Assembly (NCBI GenBank): GCA_029844215.1
Contig: CM056738.1
Location: forward strand, 67,051,593 to 67,115,592
Source of the DNA: Przewalskia tangutica
Taxonomy: Eukaryota > Streptophyta > Magnoliopsida > Solanales > Solanaceae
Reading direction: 5' to 3'
DNA: 64,000 nt
Below the pieces are notes generated by a model, which saw nothing but the letters and a program-made list of their open reading frames with translations, was not told the DNA's origin and made no database searches. How positions within the stretch are numbered: position 1 is the stretch's first letter; each line of letters begins with the position of its first letter. The translations under genes and the position numbers were made by a program. Below are positions 35,455 through 47,227 of this stretch, piece by piece.

Positions 35455-35700
35455 AGGGCGAAAACGCAGAAAAAGAAAAGAAAATAGAAGGAAGGGAAAA
35501 GAAAACGAAAAACCCTACTACTAGAAGGAAAGAACGAGCTGCCAGTAGAAAAGAAAGGGGAGGGGGAAAATGAGGGCAGCAAAGGGGAGAGGGGGACGAG
35601 AGAGCAGCATTGAAGAAACAAAGAAGAAAAAGAAGAGAGAAAGTGACGCAGCACGCAGAGGTACGAAGTGAGGAGAAGGAAAGAAAGAAAAGGAAGAAGA
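35455..35700 (+). repeat. Purine-rich asymmetric block in E LTR
   Basis: About 245 bp almost entirely A and G (AGAAAAAGAAAAGAAAA and similar). It recurs at 38730-38970 and 40645-40890. The minus strand gives Phe/Ser-rich open frames that are composition artefacts. Confidence 0.85.
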
Positions 35701-36939
35701 CGCTAATAACTAGACGATGAGGAAGTGCTTAATTAAGTTCAGGTTAGATTCTATAGTTGAGTTAATCTATTCATGATTCTTATAATAATATGTTGTAGAA
35801 TGAAATCAAATTTCAAAGAAGTCATTACACGACAATTATACAATCCACTTGAATAAGAGAAACGTGAGGGATGTATCATGACATAATGATTACATGAGCA
35901 TATTAAATGTGAAAACTTTATAAATCCGTAAAGAATTTAAAAGTATGGGCTGAATGAAAGTTGTAGATTACTCTGTTTCCGTCAGTTTAAGATCTTACGG
36001 GGATAAATTCGACGTATGGTTGAAAGTTATGAATGTTTAAAGTGTTTGCCTCGAATCAACTGAAATCTAGACGAGCAGCATGTAAAACGTGAAAACGGTA
36101 CAAATTCGTAGAGAATATAAAAGTATGTGCTGAATAAAAGTTGTATAGTTCTCTATTCCCGTCAGTTTGAGACCTTACGGAGATAAATCCGACTTATGGT
36201 TTGAAAGTTATGACTGTTTAAAGTTTCTGCCTTATTTTACAAAAATTCTGGCGACACGAATTTCATAGGGTTGTTTCCTGCGTAAATTTTCACCAACTAC
36301 ACTAAGTACTGTCATATGGGATTCAATATAATAATAGACCCTAGTGTTGCCTTAGATGTGGTACAATAAACACCCGATTTGGAGTTACGAATTTAATGTT
36401 ATATTCTTTACAAGCGAGAGATACCAGAAAGTTGAAAGAAAATGAATGTTATTTGAATTTCCTGAAGTTATGATAATATTTTTATATGTGTAGGGGATTA
36501 GTCATACAATTGAAATGGTAAAAATATTGTTAATATAAATATAGCAATATGGGTGTCCTTAAATTCGTATTATAACGTAGTTCGCATATTTTCTAGATTT
36601 TAAGCGTTCAAAGGATCTACGCAAGGGGAAGGCATTGGTTTGATTGTTCGTGGCACCCGCTCGGCATTGAGGTAGGTTACGGTTTACTTTAGTTAGACTC
36701 TTATTAGAGAAATCGTATGTAGTTGTAGGAAGTGACGGGGATAGCATGATAGGCCTTCGGGCATGAAGTGGAGATGAATTACAATTACGTTGGTTCCGTC
36801 AGCTGTTATTTGGGGTTGTCTTCATATGTGTTATTTTCAGTGAATATCATTTGATTGTATGTTAGTGATTTGTGTTGAGACTTGATATCATTCCTGACAT
36901 ACTTTACATATTATTTTGTGATGATGACGAGGTGAGTGA

Positions 36940-37262
36940 TTGAGAGTGAATGATAGCCTCTGAGGTTTCTGCCGGAGAGCACGAGTGATTGATAGCCACG
37001 AAGGTTTCTATCGGAGAGCACGAGTGATTTATAGCCTCCGAGTTTTCTATCGGAGAGCACGAGTGATTGATAGCCTGTGAGGTTTTTGTCGGGGAGCACG
37101 AGTGATTGATAGCCTCCGAGGTTTCTATCGGAGAGCATGAGTGATTGATAGCCTCCGAGGTTTCTGCCGGAGAGCACGAGTGATTGATACCCTCCGAGGT
37201 TTCTGCGGGAGAGCACGAGTGATTGATATCTTCCGAGGTTTCTGCTGGAGAGCACGAGTGGT
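36940..37262 (+). repeat. 39-bp minisatellite, about 8 units (E LTR 2)
   Basis: Unit GAGTGATTGATAGCCTCCGA plus GGTTTCTGCCGGAGAGCAC. Six units are at 42112-42357 in LTR 4; none in LTR 3, where the region is deleted. Since 39 is a multiple of three, all frames stay open and give 13-residue repeats. Confidence 0.93.
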
Positions 37263-38190
37263 ACATGGACTTTGTGGGTATGGGTCATGGCTTTGAGGCG
37301 CTGCCTTTAGCATGTGTGTACATGAGTGGAGTGAAAGAGGTGACTATTGCATTGCATTGCATTCATCCATTTTTATATTTGACTGATCATTGGTGAATTA
37401 TGTCTGTCTTGACTGGCTCTTGATTTCTTACACTTTACCTGTATATGATATCTGACCATGCATGTGTGCTATATGTTCTACTTGTTGGTTTCAACTTCTT
37501 CATGCGTTATCTAATCATTGTCGGCCTATGATACTTACCGGTACTAGTGTTGTACTGATACTACTCTTGCTGTACTTTTGTTGAGTGCAGAGTACCATCC
37601 AGGTTCCAGCTCTACGCCTCGTGGCTGATTCACGAGGGTGATATCTTTCTGTCATTCAGGGTGAGCTACTTGATCATCCGTAGCCCCTGAAGGGCTTCCT
37701 AGTTATTTCTATTTACTTTGTTAGTTGACAGACAATATGTAGCCTTCGGGCCTTTTCATACTTCTATTTCGGATTTTGTTTAGCGCTATTGTACCTTTTT
37801 CACCAGATTTTGGGGAATGTCGTGACAATTTTATGGATGATACGTGTTAAGACTTTATAACTACTTGTTTTTTATTTATTTTCCGCTGATTTAACTTGTT
37901 AATGAGAACGTTGTTCTCCTACTCGGGGGAATAGGATAGGTGCCATCACGTCTTGTGACTTGGGTCATGACAAAGTTGGTATCAGAGCTTCTAGGTTAAT
38001 TAGGCTAATGAGTACAAGAGCAATGTCTAGTAGAGTCTTGCGGATTGGTACGTAGACGTCTGTACCCATCATCGAGAGGCTATAGGACATTTAGGAAACA
38101 CTCCACTTCTTTTCTCTTTTTGTGCTAGTTCAATCTGATTGGTATCTGGTTCATTCTTTTCATGCGAGATTGTTCATATTGGTATCTTAA

Positions 38191-38577
38191 ACTCATTTAT
38201 ATTCTTTTCCGGGTAGACCAGAAGCCGAGGCCACTTATGCGGTTATCACAGGTATTATTTCGAGTTGTCACTGATCAGCTTCTGTCTTTTTTGATCCAGG
38301 TTCTACTTTCTCTGATGTGTCCATATATTTCTCTACGGGTTTGGATATGTTTTGTGATATGTTTGATGTACCTATTCGTGTCTCTAATGTCGGGGATTCG
38401 GTGATAGTAGATCGAGTCTATAGGTCTTGTATGGTCATGTTTATGGGGTATGATACTTGGGAGACCGAGGCGGATATGCGGAGTAGATATTCTCAGTTGT
38501 TCGACAGTTCAGGTACCTCTTTTCCTTCACCCATACCTTGTCGCTCGAGGACGAGCGATTATTTGATTGGTATTTAA
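38191..38577 (+). pseudogene. Array E unit 2: protease-to-pol-tail fusion frame
   Basis: Homologous to unit 1, open to the TAA at 38575. Keeps the VDRVYRSC and TWETEADMRSRYSQLFD segments. Near the active site the frame reads LFDPGSTFSDVS. It has one in-frame 3-bp deletion (VSNVGD against VSTPVGD) relative to unit 1. Confidence 0.8.
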
Positions 38578-39879
38578 TGTAACGACCCGTTGGTCGTTTA
38601 CCCCTTTAAAACAAGGAAAAAGATATGAGACTATAGCGTAAATAAATATTATGTTTTTAATATACAAGTTGTGGAGAATTTTAGTTAAGTAAGTGAGTGG
38701 GCCAAGCCCACTACCCTGTTTGGTAGGGCAAAAACGCTGAAAAAGAAAAGAAAAGGGAAGGAAGGGAAAAGAAAACGAAAAACCGTAATACTAGAAGGAA
38801 AGAACGAGCAGCCTGTAGAAAAGAAAGGGGTGGGGGAAAACGAGGGCAGCAAAGGGGAGAGGGGGACGAGAGAACAGCAGCGAAGAAACAAAGAAGAAAA
38901 AGAAGAGAGAAAGTGACGCAGCACGCACAGGGAAGAAAGAGAGGAGAAGGAAAGAAATAAAAGGAAGAAGACGCTAATAACTAGACGAGGAGGAAGTGCT
39001 CAATTAAGTTCAGGTTAGATTCTATGGTTGAGTTAATCTATTCATGATTCTTATAGTAATGTGTTGTAGAATGAATCAAATTTCAAAGAAGTCATTACAC
39101 GACAATTATACTATCCATTTGAATAAGAGAAACTTGAGGGATGTATCATGGCATAATGATTACATGAGCATATTAAATGTGAAAACTGTATAAATTCGTA
39201 AAGAATTTAAAAGTATGGGCTTAATGAAAGTTGTAGATTACTTTGTTCCCGTCAAAGAGGTGACTATTGCATTGCATTCATCCATTTTTATATTTGACTG
39301 ATAATTGGTGAATTATGTATGTCTTGACTGACTCTTGATTTCTTACACTTTACATGTATATGATATTTGACCATGCATGTGTGCTCTATGTGCTACTTGT
39401 TGGTTTCAACTTCTTCATGTGTTATCTAATCATTGTCGGCCTATGATACTTACCGGTACTAGTGTTGTACTGATACTACTTTTACTGCACTTTTGTTGAG
39501 TGCAGAGTACAATCCAAGTTCCAACTCTACGCCTCATGGCTGATTCGCGAGGGTGATATCTTTCAGTCATTCAGGGTGAGCTACTTGATCATCCGTGGCC
39601 CCTGAAGGGCTTCCTAGTTATTTCCATTTACTTTGTTAGTTGACAGACAATATGTAGCCTTTTCAGACTTCTATTTCGGATTTTGTTTAGCGCTCTTGTA
39701 CCCTTTTCACCAGATTTTGGGAAATGTCGTGACAATTTTAGGGATGATAACAGTTAAGACTTTATAACTACTTATTCTTTATTTATTTTCTGCTGATTTA
39801 ACTTGATAATGAGAATGTGGTTCGCCTACTCGGGGGAATAGGGTAGGTGCCATCACGACTTGTGACTTGGGTCGTGACA
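38578..39879 (+). repeat. Array E LTR 3, internally deleted (1302 bp)
   Basis: Matches LTR 2 at both ends but jumps at about 39253 (CCCGTCAAAGAGGTGACT) from the equivalent of 35988 to that of 37335. About 1.35 kb is lost, including the minisatellite. Confidence 0.9.
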
Positions 39880-40097
39880 AAGTTGGTATCAGAGCTTCTA
39901 GGTTAATCGGTCTAATGAGTGCAAGAGCAATGTCTAGTGGAGTCTTGCGGATTGGTACGTAGACGTCTGTACCCATCCTTGAGAGGCTATAGGACATTTA
40001 GGATACACTCCACTTCTTTTCTCTTTTCGTGCTAGTTCAATCCGATTGGTATCTGGTTCATTCTTTTCGTGCGAGATTGTTCAGATTGGTATCTTAA

Positions 40098-40488
40098 ACT
40101 CATTTCTATGCCTTTTCGGGTAGACCAGAAGCCGAGGCCTCTGATGCGGTTATCACATGTATTATTTTGGGTTGTCACCGATCAGCTTCTGTCTTATTTG
40201 ATCCAGGTTCTACTTTCTCTTATGTATCCACCTATTTCTCTACGGGTTTGGATACGCTTTGTGATATGTTTGATGTACCTATTCGTGTCTCTACTCCATG
40301 TCGGGGATTCAGTGATAGTAGATCGAGTCTATAGGTCTTGTGTGTTCACGTTTATGGGGTATGATACTTAGGAGACCGAGGCGGATATGCGGAGTAGATA
40401 TCCTCAGTTGTTCGATAGTTCAGGTACCTCGTTTCCTCCACCCCTACCTTGTCACTCGAGGAAGAGTGATTGTTTGATTGGTATCTAA
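40098..40488 (+). pseudogene. Array E unit 3: protease-to-pol-tail fusion, disrupted
   Basis: Same architecture as units 1 and 2, with an intact LFDPGSTFSYVS. A one-base insertion (ACTCCATGTCGG against ACTCCTGTCGG) near 40300 shifts the frame, and ACTTGG has become ACTTAG, a stop in the TWETEAD segment. So it is the most damaged of the three. Confidence 0.8.
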
Positions 40489-43071
40489 TGTAATTACCCG
40501 TTGGTCATTTAGCACTTTAAAACTACAAAAAGGATATGAGACTATAGGGTAAATAAATATTATGTTTTTAATATATAAGTTGTGTAGAATTTTAGTTAAG
40601 TAAGTGAGTGGGTCAAGCCCACTACCCTGTTTGGTAGGGCAAAAACGCAGAAAAAGAAAAGAAAAGGGAAGGAAAGGAAAAGAAAACGAAAAACCCTACT
40701 ACTAGAAGGAAAGAACGAGCAGCCAGTAGAAAAGAAAGGGAAGGGAGAAAACGAAGGCATCAAAGGGAAGAGGGGGACGAGAGAGCAGAAGCGAAGAAAC
40801 AAAGAAGAAAAAGAAGAGAGAAAGTGACGCAACATGCAGAGGGAAGAAATAGAGGAGAAGGAAAGAAAGAAAAGGAAGAAGACGCTAATAACTAGACGAG
40901 GAGGAAGTGCTCAATTAAGTTCATGTTAGATTCTATGGTTGAGTTAATCTATTCATGATTCTTAAAATAATGTGTTGTAGAATGAAATCAAATTTCAAAG
41001 AAGTCATTACACGACAATACCATAATCCACTTGAATAAGAGAAACTTGAGGGATGTATCATGGTATAATGATTACAACAGCATATTAAACGTGAAAACTG
41101 TATAAATCCGTAAAGAATATAAAAGTATGGGCTGAATAAAATTTGTATATTACTCTGTTCCCGTCAGTTTAAGATCTTACGGGGATAAATTTGACTTATG
41201 GTTAAAAGTTATGACTGTTTAATGTTTCTGCCTCGAATCAACCGAAATTCAGACGAACAGCATGTACAACATGAAAATTGTACAAATCCGTAGGGAATAT
41301 AAAAGTATGTGCTGAATAAAAGTTGTAGATTTCTCTGTTCCCGTCAGTTTGAGACCTTGCTGAGATAAATACGACTTATGGTTTGTAAGTTATGACTGTG
41401 TAAAGTTTCTGCCTTATTTTACAAAAATTATGGTGACACAGATTTCATAGGGTTGTTTCCTTTGTAAATTTTCACCGACTACACTAAGTACGGTCATATG
41501 AGATTCGGTATAATAATAGATCCTAGTGTTGCCTTCGATGTTGTACAATAAATACCTGATTTGAGTTACGAATTTAATGTTATATCCTTTACAAGTGGGA
41601 GATACGAGAAAGTTTAAAGAAAAAAGAATGTTATTTGAATTTCCTGAAATTATGCTAATATTTTTATATGTGTAGGGGTTTAGTCATACAATCGAAATAG
41701 TAAAAATATTGTTAATATAAATATAACAATATGGGTGTTCTTAGATTCGTATTATAACGTAGTTCGCATATTTTTTAGATTTTAAGCATTCAGAGGCTCT
41801 ACGCAAGGGGAAGGCATTGGTTTGATTATTCGTGGCACCCGCTCGGCATTGAGGTATGTTACGGTTTACTTTAGTTAGACTCTGATTAGAGAATCGTATG
41901 TAGTTGTAGGAAATGACAGGGATATCATGATAGGCCTTCGGGCATTAAGTGGAGAGGAATTACAATTACGTTGGTTCCGTCAGTTGTTATCTGGGCTTGT
42001 CTTCATATGTGTTATTTTCTGTGATTATCATTTAATTGTATGTTAGTGATTTGTGTTGAGACTTGATATCATGCCTGACATACTTTACATATTATTTTGT
42101 GATAATGGTGAGGTGAGTGATTGATAGCCTCCGAGGTTTCTGCCGGAGAGCACGAGTGATTGATAGCCTACGAGGTTTCTGCCGGAGAGCACGAGTGATT
42201 GATAGCCCTCCGAGGTTTCTGCCATAGAGCACGAGTGATTGATAGCCTCCGAGGTTTCTGCCGGAGAGCACGAGTGATTGATAGCCTCCGAGGTTTCTGC
42301 CGGAGAGCATGAGTGATTGATAGCCTCCGAGATTTCTGTCGGACAGCACGAGTGGTACATGGACTTCGCGGGTCCCCCATGGGTCTTGGCTTTGAGGCAC
42401 TACCTTTAGCATGTGTGTACAGGAGTGGAGTGAGAGAGGTGACTATTGTATTGCATTGCATTCATCCATTTTTATATTTGATTGATCATTGGTGAATTAT
42501 GTATGTCTTGACTGACTCTTGATTTCTTACACTTTACATGTATATGATATGTGACCATGCTTGTGTGCTCTATGTGCTACTTGTTGGTTTCAACTTCTTC
42601 ATATGTTATCTAATCATTGTCGGTCTATGATACTTATCGGTACTAGTGTTGTACTGATACTACTCTTGATGCACTTTTGTGGAGTGCAGAGTACGATCCA
42701 GGTTCCAGCTCTACGTCTCGTGGCTGATTCTCGAGGGTGATATCTTTCAGTCATTCAGGGTGAGCTACTTGATAATCCGTGGCCCCTGAAGGGCTTCCTA
42801 GTTATTTCCATTTACTTTGTTAGTTGACAGACAATATGTAGCCTTTGGGCCTTTTCAGACTTCTATTTCGGATTTTGTTTAGCGCTCTTGTACCCTTTTG
42901 ACCAGATTTTGGGGAATGTCGTGACAATTTTAGGGATGATAAGTGTTAAGACTTTATAACTACTTGTTCTTTATTTATTTTCCGCTGATTTAACTTGTTA
43001 ATGAGAACGTGGTTCGCCTACTCGGGGGAATAGGATAGGTGCCATCACGACTTGTGACTTGGGTCATGACA
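40489..43071 (+). repeat. Array E LTR 4 (2583 bp)
   Basis: TGTAATTACCCG...GGGTCATGACA. Collinear with LTR 2, including purine block and six minisatellite units. No PBS follows: it is the right end of the array and abuts a copia-type LTR fragment. Confidence 0.9.
42112..42357 (+). repeat. 39-bp minisatellite, 6 units (E LTR 4)
   Basis: Same unit as 36940-37262 with fewer copies, so LTRs of one array differ by minisatellite length. Confidence 0.93.
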
Positions 43072-43829
43072 ATACGACGTTGTCTAGGAGTTCTGTATGG
43101 ACCTTAATTTGATTAGTGTCGAAATATTTAGGCCTAAAGGGTTACATATGTCGATTGTTTTTTCAGTTTAAGGGTATATTGAGAGAATATTAAATATTCA
43201 ATTTTGAATCGAGATATTTAAGTTGATAATAAATTATGGGATAATTTTATTTGATGGAAATTGTTTAATTAAGTCAAAATTGGAGTTTGAATTTAATTAA
43301 ACGTGCTGAATATATTAAATGATTGACGTGAAGGGTCGCAGCGCCTACCAGGATTGAGCCGCGGCGCATGCTGTTATGTCGCTGGCTGCCGATTCGACAA
43401 ATGGGCCTAGTCGACCGCCCATCGCACTCGGAATTTGGGTCATTCTTAGGGCCCAACCCTAATCTGAAGTCTGACTTAATTCCCCCTATATAAGCAGCAC
43501 TAACCCCATAAATTGTATACATCAATTCTATATTTTTGAACTTAGAGCTTAGAAAAGAAAGTCCTCTCGAACCTCTGCCAAGATTTTATGACTTTCTTGA
43601 CAGAGGAATATACCGGAGCAAAGGCTTGCAACCGAAAGGACTATCGCGTGCGGTGTCTAGTAAAGACTCCAGATATAAACAAACTGTAACTTTTGTGTTT
43701 ATGTCTTTACATGTTCGATTGTAACGTAATCATACCAGATGAAATTGTTAGGGTAAGTAAGCAAACCAAATTTTAAACTTTCGATGTGTCTTACTTACGT
43801 GTTATGGACCCAATAAAACCCTACATTTT
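43072..43829 (+). repeat. F-type (copia) LTR fragment
   Basis: Aligns with 61165-61801: GTCTAGGAGTTCYGTRTRGACC, then AAGGG, CGCGGCGC, a TATA box, AGAGGAA-type leader and an end like AACCC-ACA. The front of the LTR is missing at the join with array E. It ends CCCTACA at 43829 and no PBS follows. It is a relic of the same family as element F. Confidence 0.7.
43487..43493 (+). promoter_or_regulatory. TATA box of F-type LTR fragment
   Basis: TATATAA in CCCCTATATAAGCAGC; aligned position to the TATAAATA at 61471 in the other copy. Confidence 0.65.
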
Positions 43830-43869
43830 TACCTCATCCAAAGTCTAATTTAAATAGATTTTGCATGAG

Positions 43870-43987
43870 CTTTCAGACAAAAAGTGTGAGAAAAAAGTAT
43901 AATATAACTCATAAAATTTTAACACATTGCACTTTTCAAGATCAGATTTAGTACGAATTGGGAGTAGAATCATTTCAGAAAGGCGGG
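43870..43987 (+). repeat. 118-bp direct repeat flanking element G, left copy
   Basis: CTTTCAGACAAAAAGTGTG... to AGAAAGGCGGG, directly before the G 5' LTR. The right copy (49620-49737) begins directly after the 3' LTR. They differ at only a few positions. Order repeat-LTR...LTR-repeat excludes its being part of the LTR. Confidence 0.92.
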
Positions 43988-44079
43988 TGTATAATAATAT
44001 CCATACCCATAATTAAAATATTGTGTAAATATAATTATGGTAAGACTATGATTCCTCTTGTATATGTGATGAATATTAT

Positions 44080-44122
<43 letters not shown>

Positions 44123-44160
44123 TAGAAAGACTCCCCAAGGGAGATTAATATCATCTTACA
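43988..44160 (+). repeat. G 5' LTR
   Basis: TGTATAATAATATC... to CATCTTACA. Includes an AT dinucleotide run (44083-44119) that is almost absent from the 3' LTR, and 11 bp near the end (TAATATCATCT) that the 3' LTR lacks. Confidence 0.88.
44083..44119. repeat. AT microsatellite
   Basis: About 18 AT units within the G 5' LTR. The 3' LTR has only CACTATATATATTG here, so it grew after insertion. Confidence 0.92.
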
Positions 44161-44305
44161 TGCTATCAAGAGCCAAAAAACCCTAAAACCTTAGAATTTT
44201 TCTTCACTCACAGCCGCGCCCCCCTTCCACACCACCTCTCGGTTGCAGCTCTCCCTCTCTTCTCTCTAGAAAATTCTTGGTTTCTTCTAAATTATATCCA
44301 CTATA

Positions 44306-45227
44306 ATGACTCCTCCTGAAACCCATACATCCTCGTCCTCCTCCGTTATCACTCCCGAAACACCAAAACCATCTTTTCACCCAGCCCTAACCGTTACCAA
44401 TATCAAGAACTGCATTCTCATTCTTCTTGATCAAGAAAACGGTCAGTATTCTTCTTGGGTTGAATTGTTTCGCATTCATGCATGTGTCTATAACGTGCTT
44501 GATCATATCGATAACACTATTCCTCTCCCTCCAGAGGTTGATGATTCTACATGGCATCGTCTCGACGCTGCCGTCAAACAGCGGATATATGGTAGTATCT
44601 CTCAGGATCTTCTTCTGACTATCATGAAATCTGGCGCCACCACTAGTGAATTTTGGATTCGTTTGGAGGAAATCTTTCAGGACAACAAGCACACTCGTGC
44701 TGTGTATTTGGAGGAACAGTTTAACAAAACACGTCTTGAAAACTTCTCCAATGTGACTGAGTACTGCAAGCAGCTAAAACTTGTGGCGGCTCAACTCTCC
44801 AACGTTGGCGCCTGTCTCTAAAACTAAAATGGTGTTACTAATGATTGCAGGCCTTTATAAAGGCGAATATGATACTTTGGCCACCATGATTCAACAGGCG
44901 GATCCGTTACCCAGTTTTAACAAAGCTCGCACACAGTTGTTGCTTGAAGAAACACGTCGTGCTAACCAAGATGAGCTCAATCAGCAGGTGTTAGCTATCG
45001 ACACGCAACCTCAAGACCAGACGTCGTCGAAAAACTCTCAACCGCGTCAGGGCCGCGGTGGTAAAGGTGGCAAGGGCCGCGGCAGCGGAGGTCGTGGTCG
45101 TGGAAAGAGTCGCGGTCAGCAGAACCAGCAGCAGCAACAACAAGGTCCGCAGAACAACTGGGTCGCGGCGCCTCAACAGTACCAGTACAACTACGCGACC
45201 CCAGCCCCTTTCCAGTACCAACAGCTA
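44306..45227 (+). pseudogene. gag: Copia gag of element G
   Basis: ATG at 44306 (MTPPETHTSSSSS), with a Ser/Thr-rich N-terminus and a copia gag body (WVELFRIHACVYNVLDHID; EEQFNKTRLENF). The first frame stops at 44821 after LSNVGACL; the gag continues one frame over from about 44790 (SKTKMVLLMIAGLYKGEYD), a single frameshift. The C-terminal part is Gly/Arg-rich then Gln-rich (GRGGKGGKGRGSGGRGRG). It is cut at 45227 by the hAT-like insertion. I see no zinc knuckle. Gag would form the particle. Confidence 0.88.
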
Positions 45228-45916
45228 GGGGTGTTATCGGTGCGGTCCGGTCCGGGTATCCACTTACCGGTCCTGGACCAATAAGCTTACCGGTCCCGGA
45301 CCAATAAGGTTTCGGTCCTGGAACGAGATCCGATCCCGGACAGAAACCTTATCAGTCCGGTTCTCGGTCCGGACCGATAAATTTTTCCGGGTCGGGCCAA
45401 TTTTTTTTTAAAAATTGAATTTCCAATACTGAAATTGACATTCTCAAACACATTACCACGAAATTTTTACGTTGAAATATATTGTATAACACGAGATATT
45501 TAGATTTGAAAATGGACAATTGGTAACAATTTGGGGTAAAAGTGAAATTGATTGACAAGACGGATGTTTTTTGAGAAATCAGCTGCTCCAAACTGCTTAA
45601 GCTGTTTGTTCGGCCCTGTCTCGAAAGAATACGCGAAATCAAAAAAACATTAGGTCAAACGGACATCCGAGCGCAAAGTTATGACCATTTAAAGTTTCAT
45701 TAATTTACAACTAATTAGAGCTGGCAGGAGGGACCGGCCGGGGCATGAGGGGGAATGGGGGGGGGTGTTACCGGGTTATCGATCCGGCTCCTTATCGGTC
45801 CGGGTATATTTTTGGTACTCGTATCCGGACCGTTAAGGTTTCGGTCCGAGTATCGGTCCGGGTTTATCGGTTCGGTTCTCGGGTAATTACCGGGAGTATC
45901 CGGAGCGCTAACAGCC
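45228..45916. mobile_element. hAT-like non-autonomous DNA transposon in copia gag
   Basis: 689 bp interrupting the gag-pol frame. Imperfect terminal inverted repeats: AGGGGTGTTA at the left, TAACAGCCCT at the right. Both subterminal regions are dense in CGGTCCGG-type motifs (45240-45390 and 45735-45900), as in plant hAT-like MITEs. Flanks CAACAGCT and TCAACCAG may be a decayed 8-bp target duplication. No transposase frame. Family assignment rests on TIR and motif style. Confidence 0.75.
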
Positions 45917-47227
45917 CTTCAACCAGTATTCTCAACACGGGTTGTTGGGCCCAACTCTAGCCCCTCGGCAAGCCCAATACCCGCATCAAGCACACTTCAT
46001 GCAAGGACGCCCAAAGAGCTCGCCGGCACGGGCCCCATCTCGACTTAGTCGTGCCTTCAGCCTCAACCGATAACAACCGGACAACAGTTGGATTATGGAC
46101 TCCGGTGCCACATCTCACCTCACCCGGTCTGCATGTAACATTCCTAAAATGTTTAGTTTAAAGCATCCTCAATTTATTACAGTTGGCAACAACCACCACA
46201 TTCCAATACAGGGCTATGGTACATCCTACACACCACCTCCTCACCTACCCTTCTCCCTTAAAAATGTCCTATATGCCCCACACATCATTAAGAACCTATT
46301 TTTTGTCCGCAAATTTACTCGTAATAACTTTGTCTCTGTTGACTTTGACCCTTTTGGTTTCACTATGAAGGATCTGTATACGGGGACACCTCTTACGAGA
46401 TGCAATAGCACGGGGGATCTATATTCATTCCCTTCCACCTCCGCTGCCGGATCTTGCTCTCCCGTCTCTCTAGTGGCTATTTTATCATCAACATGGCATA
46501 ATAGGATTGGTCATCCCGGATCCCCGGTTTTTAATTTTTTTAGAGGCAATAATTTCATTACTTGTAATAATTTCATTACTTGTAATAATTTGAAGTTTGC
46601 CCAAAATTGTGTTTCTTGTTCTTTAGGCAAACATACTCGTCTTCCATTTAAATCATCTACTAGTGTTACCTTGCACCATTTGATATTCTACATGCCGATT
46701 TATGGACATCACCTATTGCTAGTTCTCTCGGTCATAAATATTATCTTGTCTTACTAGATGATTTTTCCCACTTTGTTTGGTTATATTCTCTCAAATTTAA
46801 ATCGGAAGTGTTTGCCAAATTTCTTGACTTTCGAACATTCATTCAAACACAATTTGAAAAAGGTATAAAAAAATTTCAGTACGATAATGGTCGTGAATTC
46901 AACAACTCTATGTTTCACCATTTTTGTGCTAATAATGGCATGGTCTTTATCTTCTCCTGCCCCCACACCTCCCCACAAAATGGTAAAGCTGAAAGAATCA
47001 TCCGCACCATTAACAATATGAGCACTCTATTAATTCATGCCTCTCTCCCTCCGTCTTTCTGGGTATATGCTGCTAAAATGTCAGAATACATTCTAAATAT
47101 TCTCCCAACTAGCACCCTCCACAATATGACCCCTACCAAAATCATAGAGTCCCCTCTTATGATCATCTACAGATATTCGGTTGTCTATGATATCCTAACC
47201 TTGCCTCTACTGCTCCTCACAAACTAG
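45917..47227 (+). pseudogene. PR-IN: Copia protease and integrase of element G
   Basis: Protease active site MDSGATSHLT at 46095. Integrase zinc-binding region WHNRIGHPG...CVSCSLGKH near 46494-46635. The frame shifts near 46690, where the first catalytic Asp (ADLWTSPIASS) lies in another frame. The core continues 46757-47227 with YDNGREF (second Asp) and NGKAERIIRT (Glu), so all three acidic residues can be found, in two frames. An in-frame 18-bp tandem duplication (46548-46583) triples NNFITC. A stop at 47225 precedes the linker to RT. Confidence 0.87.

Larger units (their letters stand above)
35308..37972 (+). repeat. Array E LTR 2 (complete, 2665 bp)
   Basis: TGTAACGACCCG...GGGTCATGACA. 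Contains a long purine-rich strand block (35455-35700), then AT-rich sequence with two diverged copies of an ~140-bp segment (35935-36080 and 36085-36225), a 39-bp minisatellite and a GAGTGCAGAGTAC block near 37587. Confidence 0.9.
34534..43071 (+). mobile_element. Array E: tandem LTR / mini-internal retroelement array
   Basis: Four LTRs (34534-34699 end only, 35308-37972, 38578-39879, 40489-43071) alternate with three internal regions of 608, 605 and 609 bp. Each internal region has a PBS (TGGTATCAGAGC-type at 34704, 37977, 39884), a short leader and one frame joining the front of a protease to a pol-tail sequence. LTRs start TGTAACGACCCG and end in ATGACA or GTGACA. All three internals share the same breakpoints, so the deletion happened once before the array formed. 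With gag and nearly all of pol gone, it must have been non-autonomous. Confidence 0.88.

Noticed and set aside
35415..35654. Ser/Phe-rich minus-strand frame, repeated at 38685 and 40596
   Set aside because: Product of the purine-rich block of the E LTR; conserved only because the LTRs are copies.
36904..37313. Minus-strand frames with 13-residue repeats (CSPAETSEAINHS type), also at 42085-42461
   Set aside because: The 39-bp minisatellite is a multiple of three, so every frame stays open through it. Three overlapping frames show it equally; no start context or flanking domain.
43536..43724. 62-residue frame (MNLELRKESPLEPLPRF) as a host gene
   Set aside because: Lies downstream of the TATA box in the F-type LTR fragment and aligns with the LTR leader of the other copy, where the frame is not kept.
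44991..45221. Minus-strand Val/Leu-rich frame over the copia gag
   Set aside because: Reverse complement of the Gly/Arg/Gln-rich gag C-terminus; a composition effect.
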